A stretch of DNA of 64,000 bases. Origin: Macrostomum hystrix (lineage: Eukaryota > Platyhelminthes > Macrostomidae). The notes beneath the pieces are model-generated. The model was not told where the DNA came from. It ran no database searches and worked only from the letters and a program-made list of their open reading frames with translations. Position numbers and translations under genes: made by a program. Positions 56,301-64,000 of the stretch are shown one piece after another. Position 1 is the first letter of the stretch, and each line of letters begins with the position of its first letter. The DNA lies in the NCBI GenBank assembly GCA_950097015.1, contig CATNEN010000024.1:2671501-2735500 (forward strand), read 5' to 3'.

Positions 56301-59300
56301 ACACCTTACTGACTGAGCTATCCGCCCTTATCAACATAATAATTTAAATGTAGTTAACAATAATAGCCGAAATCGTTACATTATGAAATTTTGTGAGCAG
56401 AAAAATTATGCCTCTTTTGGTGTTTTTTGCTACCAGACACCCCGACGAGAATCGTTGAATATCTGGACGATGCCGATGCTTTGTGATTCTGGAAGTTGTT
56501 TCATCGGATAGAGTGGAAAATTGTCGCTCGTGATCAGGATTGCCTGTGGCGATTGGTTGAATACCCCCCCAGTGGTCTTTCTACTGTTACCCGAGAAGAG
56601 GTCGGGAGTTCGAATCTCAGCCCAAGTGATACTTGTTGTGTCCTTGAGAAAGACACTCAATTAACCAGTGCCTAATTATACGTAATGGATGAAAGTATAC
56701 TTTCTGGTTAGAAAAGTCGAAAAATAAAGAAAATTGAACGAGCTTTAGTTCGCTAGTTGAGATTCGCTACAATCTTAGGCTTGTATGAAATAAAAGCATC
56801 ATTAAATAGCTAGCAAAATGTGTAACAAACTACCCGTTTCTGAAGAAACTATAACCACCTACACAATTATCCAGGGACATTGCTAAAGGCATGGCTTACC
56901 TGGCCGAGAGGCGCCTAGTGCACCGAGATTTAGCAGCCCGCAATATTCTATTGGACGACTCGTGCAAAGCCAAGGTAAGGTTATAAAAAACCAGAATATA
57001 TATTTTGAGTGCGATGACTATGTAATAATTTTATTATCGAAGGTTTTTTGTAAAAAAACCGACAACATTATGTTAAGAAAACTAGAAGTTTACCGTATTC
57101 AACGTGAAATTTTTAGCACCGTTATTAACCTCAGATTGATCTATTGCAGTTCATAACCTCAGATCTATCTACTGCAGTTCATAACCTCAGATTTATCTAC
57201 TGCAGTTCATAACCTCAGATTGATCTACTGCAGTTCATAACCTCAGATTTATCTACTGCAGTTCATAACCTCAGATTTATCTACTGCAGTTCATAACCTC
57301 AGATTTATCTATTGCAGGTTCATAACCTCAGATTTATCTACTGCAGTTCATAACCTCAGATTGATCTACTGCAGTTTAAAACCTCAGATTTATCTACTGC
57401 AGTTCATAACCTCAGATTTATCTATTGCAGGTTCATAACCTCAGATCTATCTACTGCAGTTTAAAACCTCAGATTTATCTACTGCAGTTCATAACCTCAG
57501 ATCTATCTACTGCAGTTCATAACCTCAGATTTATCTACTGCAGTTCATAACCTCAGATTTATCTACTGCAGTTCATAACCTCAGATTTATCTATTGCAGT
57601 TCATAACCTCAGATCTATCTACTGCAGTTTAAAACCTCAGATTTATCTACTGCAGTTCATAACCTCAGATCTATCTACTGCAGTTCATAACCTCAGATTT
57701 ATCTACTGCAGTTCATAACCTCAGATTTATCTACTGCAGTTCATAACCTCAGATTTATCTACTGCAGTTCATAACCTCAGATTTATCTACTGCAGTTCAT
57801 AACCTCAGATTTATCTATTGCAGTTCATAACCTCAGATTTATCTACTGCAGTTCATAACCTCAGATTTATCTATTGCAGTTCATAACCTCAGATCTATCT
57901 ACTGCAGTTCAAAACCTCAGATTTATCTACTGCAGTTCATAACCTCAGATCTATCTACTGCAGTTCATAACCTCAGATTTATCTACTGCAGTTCATAACC
58001 TCAGATCTATCTACTGCAGTTTAAAACCTCAGATTTATCTACTGCAGTTCATAACCTCAGATCTATCTACTGCAGTTCATAACCTCAGATTTATCTACTG
58101 CAGTTCATAACCTCAGATTTATCTACTGCAGTTCATAACCTCAGATTTATCTACTGCAGTTCATAACCTCAGATTTATCTACTGCAGTTCATAACCTCAG
58201 ATTTATCTACTGCAGTTCATAACCTCAGATTTATCTACTGCAGTTCATAACCTCAGATTTATCTACTGCAGTTCATAACCTCAGATTTATCTACTGCAGT
58301 TCATAACCTCAGCTTTATCTACTGCAGTTCATAACCTCAGATCTATCTATTGCAGTTCATAACCTCAGATTTATCTACTGCAGTTCATAACCTCAGATTT
58401 ATCTACTGCAGTTCATAACCTCAGATCTGTCTACCCCACTTCATAATCTCAGAACTATCTACTGCAGTTCATAACCTCAGATCAATGAAACCTACCTCAG
58501 ATCTAACAACACTACCTCAGATCTATCAACACTACCTCAGATCTAACAACACTACCTCAGATCTATCGACACTACCTCAGATCTATCAACCCTACCTCAG
58601 ATCTAACAACCCTACCTCAGATCTATCAACACTACCTCAGATCTATCAACACTACCTCAGATCTATCAACACTACCTCAGATCTATCAACACTACCTCTG
58701 ATCTATCAACACTACCTCAGATCTATCAACACTACCTCAGATCTATCAACACTACCTCTGATCTATCAACACTACCTCTGATCTATCAACACTACCTATG
58801 ATCTATCAACACTACCTCTGTCTACCAGATCTATCTACCCTACCTTTCTCCCCCGGTTCTTAAACAGTTGGTGTTGGTTGGCCCTCATTCCGTTTTCTGC
58901 TGCTCTCGTGCTCTCTTAGGTGGCAGATTTCGGTCTAGCCAAGTCGTCATTTCGCGACGGCAGCAGCCAGCCGCACTCACTGAATGGTGGCAACGGGGAC
59001 AGCGTGAATGCCGGCAGTACTCAGGAGCGCATCCCGTTGAAATGGACCGCTCCCGAGTGTGTAAAGGATCACGCAAAATTTTCTACGAAATCGGACGCCT
59101 GGTCATTCGCCGTTCTGCTCTGGGAGGTTTACACATTCGGCCGGATGCCTTATCCGCGGATTAAGACCGACCAGGTGTTGAAGCACGTGCTAAATGGCTA
59201 TAGAATGGAGATGCCGGAGCGCTGCCCGCAGGACGTCTATAAACTCATGCGGCGCTGTTGGGAATTGTCACCGGACCAGCGGCCAAGCTTTGACGACATT

Positions 59301-59345
59301 CTCAAACAATTGGAGAGCATCCGTCAGGTTAATAAGAATGCGTGA
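53311..59345 (+). CDS. CSK: Csk-type non-receptor tyrosine kinase
   Basis: Five exons: 53311-53448, 53552-53788, 54859-55478, 56875-56974 and 58920-59345. Phases agree (0,0,2,0), for 506 aa. An SH3 domain is at about 15-72 ([25 protein letters not shown]). The SH2 domain is at about 81-175 ([14 protein letters not shown] with R107). A His/Gln-rich linker follows, then a tyrosine kinase domain from about 208: G-loop GRGEFSEV 215-222, VAVK K235, HRDLAARN with D350, DFG 368-370, WTAPE 407-411. HRDLAARN, the absence of an N-terminal Gly for myristoylation and of a tail tyrosine, and the SH3-SH2-kinase order fit Csk/Matk, which phosphorylates the tail of Src kinases to switch them off. Unusual are a roughly 20-residue Ser/Asn/Gly insert in the activation segment and a Ser/Ala-rich insert after K235. 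Introns 2-4 are dominated by repeats. Confidence 0.93.
53985..54790. repeat. 36-bp minisatellite in Csk intron 2
   Basis: About twenty-two copies of a 36-bp unit (core GGGGTTAGAGAGATCCAGCC, then AATCGTAAGACAGGGT), with longer GCGGTCCCAGACAGG variants. It shares its unit with the MsrB intron. Confidence 0.95.
55500..56335 (-). mobile_element. SINE family D with amplified body, Csk intron 3
   Basis: On the minus strand a clear tRNA-like head (GCGGATAGCTCAGTCAGTAA, then GGGTTCGACTCCCGAGC; anticodon loop suggests CTG, Gln-like) lies at about 56335-56262. The body reaches TGTGCACACAGTCTACTCAG, where a 41-bp segment is iterated about twelve times (55739-56225). The 3' part then continues (CGTCGGGTAATAATAACTCC to AGTGTCAATTATAATT). 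The tail lies about 20 bp from the exon 3 donor, antisense to Csk. Confidence 0.82.
55739..56225. repeat. 41-bp minisatellite inside the SINE
   Basis: About twelve nearly identical units of CAGTCGGTACTCATTTGCAG(CTGAGTAGACTGTGAGCACAT). The first and last units join smoothly to SINE sequence on both sides. Confidence 0.96.
56560..56700 (+). mobile_element. tRNA-like SINE fragment, Csk intron 3
   Basis: GGGAGTTCGAATCTCAGCCC (B-box) is followed by TTGTGTCCTTGAGAAAGACACT and CAATTAACCAGTGCC, as in family A. The A-box is weak and the 3' part is missing. Confidence 0.55.
57115..58480. repeat. 28-bp minisatellite in Csk intron 4
   Basis: About forty-eight copies of a 28-bp unit (core AACCTCAGATTTATCTACTG, then CAGTTCAT). 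Every unit contains TACTGCAG and ACCTCAG, both resembling 3' splice sites. A PstI-like CTGCAG palindrome sits in each unit. Confidence 0.97.
58485..58840. repeat. 20-bp repeat bordering the 28-bp array
   Basis: About eighteen units of ATCTATCAACACTACCTCAG. It shares CCTCAGATCTATC with the 28-bp units and ends about 80 bp before the exon 5 acceptor. Confidence 0.95.
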
Positions 59346-59595
59346 AGCAACTCAACTATCGTTTATTATTATAATTTTGAGTGTTCCATCATTTTTTAGG
59401 CGTCCGCTGCTGAGACAAACAGATTTTTTAACTGTTGAAAGGTGCAACAATGATTTATTAGTTTAGGCTTGCAGCAATAAAACTTTCGTACACGCTTTAA
59501 ATGTCTATGGCCCAAAATGATGGACAGTTTAGCAAGACAGATTGTAGATGACTAAGTCAGGACAATAATAATAATAATAATTATTATTATTATTA
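59346..59595. other. Csk 3' UTR and flank
   Basis: Sequence from the Csk stop codon to a SINE, including an (AAT)n/(ATT)n palindromic stretch at 59565-59598 that forms the SINE tail. Confidence 0.55.
59476..59481 (+). terminator. Candidate poly(A) signal for Csk
   Basis: AATAAA lies 130 bp after the Csk stop codon. Confidence 0.55.
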
Positions 59596-59598
59596 TTG

Positions 59599-59906
59599 AT
59601 TACACCTGCCCTAATTGGGTCAGATATGCAGCCGACTGGCGACAGCACAGTCGCAGCTATTGCGCGGCGCATCTGAAGGCTGCGTACAAGGGTTCAGTCC
59701 ATGGACTGGGGGGACGCCACACCTACCATGCTTACCATGGTTACCATGGTTATCCCAGCTAATGCTGATACCCATTTAACAGCTGGGTGAACTGAAACAA
59801 AGCAGAGTATCTTGCTAAAAGATACAAACTGTTCCAGTGGAGTCGAGAATCGAACCTTCGACCTTCAAGTCGTGAGTCTGACGGTCTAACCACTAGGCTA
59901 GAATCC
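59599..59906 (-). mobile_element. SINE family A, full-length copy
   Basis: The minus-strand head CTAGCCTAGTGGTTAGACCG, then GAAGGTTCGATTCTCGAC, is followed by the body with CCAGTCCATGGACTGAACCC-like and GCGCCGCGCAATAGCTGCG segments. The tail is made of TAAT/ATT repeats at the left end. It is among the least degraded family A copies. Confidence 0.87.
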
Positions 59907-61384
59907 CCTAGCCAGTAACCAGTGACCATAGACATTCAAGGCGTGCAACCGTCGGCCTCCATTGGTAGATGATACATCCTGCATCATTGACCTCGCAATA
60001 GCCAAGAAAACTTTTCAAAACGGTTGCGCCTTGACTACGAGAAAAGCTTAGCTTCACTTTAGAAAAACAAAGTGATTTTCTTAAGCTGAAATTCCTGCCA
60101 GTCTTAAAGATAAGATATCAGCATGGAAAATAGAGCGTGCGTTAGTTTTTTTAAACCCGTAGTTTTTTTAGCGCTGACAGAGATTTCAAACATCCTTGTA
60201 ATCGAATTATACCTGTCTAAAACAACCTTTTCAATGAAATAATATTGAGATCGTGCACAGAGAGCAAAGGTACGCAGTTTAACGACAATTTTTTTTTGCT
60301 TTTTCCTTGCCCCTCTGTTTGTTAATGTCGAAATTGAACTCCAAAGATTGTGTTCGTTACTTGCACCGTGTACTGTAAATGAATTGTTTGCTACTACATT
60401 GCCTAGTACTTAATATCCTAGTGTTGACACGTTTGAAAGTGTTTTTTCCAACGACTTAAAAATCATGTGTATAAGTTGCCTCCAAATACATACATGTTAA
60501 TGACAGTGAAATATTACTTCCAGTAGTGTAGTTTGCATTGGAATTTAACAATTTAACAAACAACTCTGTCCCATTGTGGCGTGGTTCTCATGCAGAAAAA
60601 AACTTATGTGAAATCGTCTCTAGTCAGTTTGATAGAATCCTAGCGTTCACCGCGAACTATTTTCACAGGAAGCACCTTTCTAAATGGCTACCTTTTTGTT
60701 TGTATTCTTACTCGCCTAAATTCAACCTTGTTCTATATTCGCTGATTGTTTTTTTGTTTATTCCATGGATAAAAGGGAGTTACAGCATTGTGTGTTGTAA
60801 CTGTGGCTGCTTTTACTGTTTTAAATATGTTTTTTTTAGTTTTCTTAAACTGAAACCAACTTTGGTTTTTTAGTGTTTTTTTCGTTGAGAAAAAATGGTG
60901 TTCTTCAGTTAAAATTTTGGCCGGACCAATGAATTAACCAAAGAAAAGGACTCAGTTTTTAGCATTAAAATTCTTTTCCTGGCGATGGTTTCTTTAGTTT
61001 CAAAAGTTTCATCTGAGCTGTATTATTATTGTTTTAAAGCTTTTGATTTTTGTGCCGCTTTGCTTCATTGCTGCTTTTTTATATTTTAACTTGTGTTTTC
61101 TCTTTATTATTTAACCCCGGCAACACATTGTCTTCGGTTTGTGCTACTATGATACAATGCTCCATGATTTCCGCTGTTTGTTTCAATTTTGTTTGTACGT
61201 TTCTGTTGTAAAGCTAGGCAGAAATAAATTCCTAATTTTTTCCGTGATTATTTATTGCGGCAAATTAATTTTTCTGGTTTAAAAGTAATGTAAAATGTAA
61301 AGTATTTTGACACCATATCTATTATACTACAATAATTAACTACGTGTCAAAACTTGACTGGTACGCAGTTATACTCATATTTAG
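59907..61384. other. AT-rich spacer, nothing supported
   Basis: T-rich on the plus strand. A 111-codon open frame at 60538-60873 is rich in Phe, Leu and Tyr codons as expected by chance in such DNA and has no recognisable domain. Confidence 0.5.
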
Positions 61385-62650
61385 ATGTGAAAGCAGTTTG
61401 ACACCATTTAATTATCTAGGTGTGAAAGCTGTTTGACACCATTTAATTATCTAGGTGTGAAAGCTGTTTGACACCATTTAATTATCTATGTGTGAAAGCT
61501 GTTTGACACCATTTAATTATCTAGGTATGAAAGCTGTTTTGACACCATTTAATTATCTAGGTGTGAAAGCTGTTTGACACCATTTAATTATCTAGGTGTG
61601 AAAGCTGTTTGACACCATTTAATTATCTAGTTGTGAAAGCAGTTTGACACAATTTAATTATCTAGGTGTGAAAGCTGTTTGACACCATTTAATTATCTAG
61701 GTGTGAAAGCTGTTTGACACCATTTAATTATCTAGGTGTGAAAGCTGTTTGACACAATTTAATTATCTAGGTGTAAAAGCTGTTTTGACACCATTTAATT
61801 ATCTAGGTGTGAAAGCTGTTTGACACAATTTAATTATCTAGGTGTGAAAGCTGTTTGACACCATTTAATTATCTAGGTGTGAAAGCTGTTTGACACCATT
61901 TAATTATCTAGGTGTGAAAGCAGTTTGACACCATTTAATTATCTAGGTGTGAAAGCTGTTTGACACCATTTAATTATCTAGTTGTGAAAGCAGTTTGACA
62001 CAATTTAATTATCTAGGTGTGAAAGCTGTTTGACACCATTTAATTATCTAGGTGTGAAAGCTGTCTGACACCATTTAATTATCTAGGTGTGAAAGCTGTT
62101 TGACACAATTTAATTATCTAGGTGTGAAAGCTGTTTGACACCATTTAATTATCTAGGTGTGAAAGCTGTTTGACACCATTTAATTATCTAGGTGTGAAAG
62201 CTGTTTGACACCATTTAATTATCTAGCTGTGAAAGCTGTTTGACACAATTTAATTATCTAGGTGTGAAAGCAGTTTGACACCATTTAATTATGTAGGTGT
62301 GAAAGCAGTTTGACACCATTTAATTATGTAGGTGTGAAAGCAGTTTGACACCATTTAATTATCTAGGTGTGAAAGCTGTTTGACACCATTTAATTATCTA
62401 GGTGTGAAAGCTGTTTGACACCATTTAATTATCTAGGTGTGAAAGCTGTTTGACACCATTTAATTATCTAGGTGTGAAAGCTGTTTGACACCATTTAATT
62501 ATCTAGGTGTGAATACTGTTTGAAACCATTTAATTATCAAGGTGTGAAGACAGTTTAACACCCTTTATTACCTAGGTGTTATTAACTATGTTTGATTGCC
62601 ACCATTAATTATCTAGGTGTAAAGCCTGTTTATAACCCTTTATTATCTAT
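61385..62650. repeat. 35-bp minisatellite
   Basis: About thirty-six copies of a 35-bp unit (core GAAAGCTGTTTGACACCATT, then TAATTATCTAG). Units decay progressively at the right edge from about 62510. Confidence 0.97.
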
Positions 62651-63164
62651 CCGTGAAGTTTGTTTGACACCAATTATTATCTGAGTAAAAGTTGACACAC
62701 CATTAATTTAATAGTTTACATACATCCTTACTTTTCTCGGCAAAACTAAGTTGAACAGTTGTCGATGTATTTTTGTCTGACAAGAAGGATATGCTTCTAT
62801 TAAAAGGACCTAGATTTCTTGTGTATCGGTTAATCCCTATAATTCTCACTTTCGCAGACTTATTTTCTAACGTTATAGCTTTCTGCGTGTTGTTATGTTG
62901 CTAATTATCGACCCCCAGATGGCATCGAAATATATCAAAGGCGTGATTTCTAATGACAAGAGCCAACGTACAGTTTTTATCTTGTATTCATTAATTACAC
63001 ATCTAACTCTGCACACTTGCAGGCCTTTTCTAGATAACCCAAAAATAGCTTTAAATGTTTGTTTGTTTTCGCTTCATTTGAAGATTACCGACTTGATGTC
63101 AACATTTTCCTGCTCTCATTATTCAAGTGTGCTTTTTACTTTCATAAGTAGCGGTGAGCAGTGA
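62651..63164. other. Spacer, nothing seen
   Basis: AT-rich unique sequence between two arrays; no coding feature supported. Confidence 0.5.
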
Positions 63165-64000
63165 GTAGCCTGTAAATAGCAGTGTGTTGCCTGTAAATAG
63201 TAGTGTGTTGCCTGTAAATAGCAGTGTGTTGCCTGTAAATAGCAGTGTGTTGCCTGTAAATAGCAGTGTGTTGCCTGTAAATAGCAGTGTGTTGCCTGTA
63301 AATAGCAGTGTGTTGCCTGTAAATAGCAGTGTGTTGCCTGTAAATATCAGTGTGTTGCCTGTAAATGTCAGTGTGTTGCCTGTAAATAGCAGTGTGTTGC
63401 CTGTAAATAGCAGTGTGTTGCCTCTAAATAGCTGTGTGTTGCCTGTAAATATCAGTGTGTTGCCTGTAAATAGCAGTGTGTTGCCTGTAAATAGTAGTGT
63501 GTCAGCCTGTAAATATCAGTGTGTAAGCCTGTAAATATCAGTGTGTTGCCTGTAAATAGCAGTGTGTTGCCTGTAAATAGCAGTGTGTTGCCTGTAAATA
63601 GCAGTGTGTTGCCTGTAAATAGCAGTGTGTTGCCTGTAAATAGCAGTGTGTTGCCTGTAAATAGCAGTGTGTTGCCTGTAAATAGCAGTGTGTTGCCTGT
63701 AAATAGCAGTGTGTTGCCTGTAAATAGCAGTGTGTTGCCTGTAAATAGCAGTGTGTTGCCTGTAAATAGTAGTGTGTCAGCCTGTAAATATCAGTGTGTA
63801 AGCCTGTAAATATCAGTGTGTTGCCTGTAAATAGCAGTGTGTTGCCTGTAAATAGCAGTGTGTTGCCTGTAAATAGCAGTGTGTTGCCTGTAAATAGCAG
63901 TGTGTTGCCTGTAAATAGCAGTGTGTTGCCTGTAAATATCAGTGTGTTGCCTGTAAATAGCAGTGTGTTGCCTGTAAATAGCAGTGTGTTGCCTGTAAAT
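63165..64000. repeat. 21-bp minisatellite running out of the window
   Basis: About forty copies of TTGCCTGTAAATAGCAGTGT(G). A variant pair (CAGCCTGTAAATATC, AAGCCTGTAAATATC) recurs about 290 bp apart, showing a larger duplicated block. The array continues past the window end. Confidence 0.97.

Noticed and set aside
16690-59906. tRNA genes, suggested by B-box motifs at several places
   Set aside because: All lack a clean cloverleaf acceptor stem and are followed by shared SINE bodies and AT-rich tails, so they are tRNA-derived SINEs.
60538-60873. A 111-codon hydrophobic frame resembling a membrane protein
   Set aside because: Phe/Leu/Tyr-rich composition follows from the T-rich strand; no family or splice evidence.

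Overview
This is animal (metazoan) nuclear DNA. The genes are spliced (GT-AG introns), there are tRNA-derived SINEs, a LINE and mariner/MITE elements, and more than twenty-five tandem-repeat arrays. An innexin points to a protostome (or cnidarian) rather than a vertebrate. A flatworm or other lophotrochozoan would fit, but the species cannot be fixed from sequence alone. Exons are GC-rich and spacers are AT-rich.

Six complete gene models could be assembled with consistent splice phases. They are: a DMRT transcription factor with DM and DMA domains (minus, 11123-15017, 500 aa); an SLC16-type monocarboxylate transporter (plus, 20678-26489, 580 aa); an innexin (minus, 29958-33846, 404 aa); adenosine deaminase (minus, 37713-46811, 354 aa); methionine-R-sulfoxide reductase B (minus, 48932-49578, 144 aa); and a Csk-type SH3-SH2-tyrosine kinase (plus, 53311-59345, 506 aa). 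MsrB and Csk are divergent, with 3.7 kb between their starts. Two further short terminal exons of unrecognised genes lie at 133-381 (plus) and 9244-9446 (minus). The genes are unrelated in function; this is ordinary animal gene order, not an operon.

Layout: 1-11 kb holds arrays, a mariner element with one in-frame stop (911-2282), a SINE and half of a foldback repeat. 11-15 kb is DMRT, with two arrays filling most of its intron. 15-20.6 kb is almost all satellite. 20.6-26.5 kb is the transporter, with arrays, a SINE and a 0.75 kb foldback element in its introns. 27-30 kb is arrays. 30-35 kb is the innexin and its upstream array. 36-47 kb is adenosine deaminase; its 7.1 kb first intron is an 11-bp minisatellite into which a 6 kb LINE (ORF1, plus EN-RT-RNase H ORF2 with a 1-nt frameshift) has inserted. 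47-59.5 kb is MsrB, two MITEs and Csk. 60-64 kb is spacer and arrays.

The most striking feature is the relation between introns and repeats. Many introns consist almost edge to edge of one intron-specific minisatellite. Several others begin with a SINE within 10-25 bp of the 5' splice site. One minisatellite is clearly an amplified internal piece of a SINE. Two related MITEs with 8-bp target duplications (51273-51712 and 52173-52594) look like a compact DNA-transposon family I do not recognise. No bacterial-type system, CRISPR array or genuine tRNA/rRNA gene was found.
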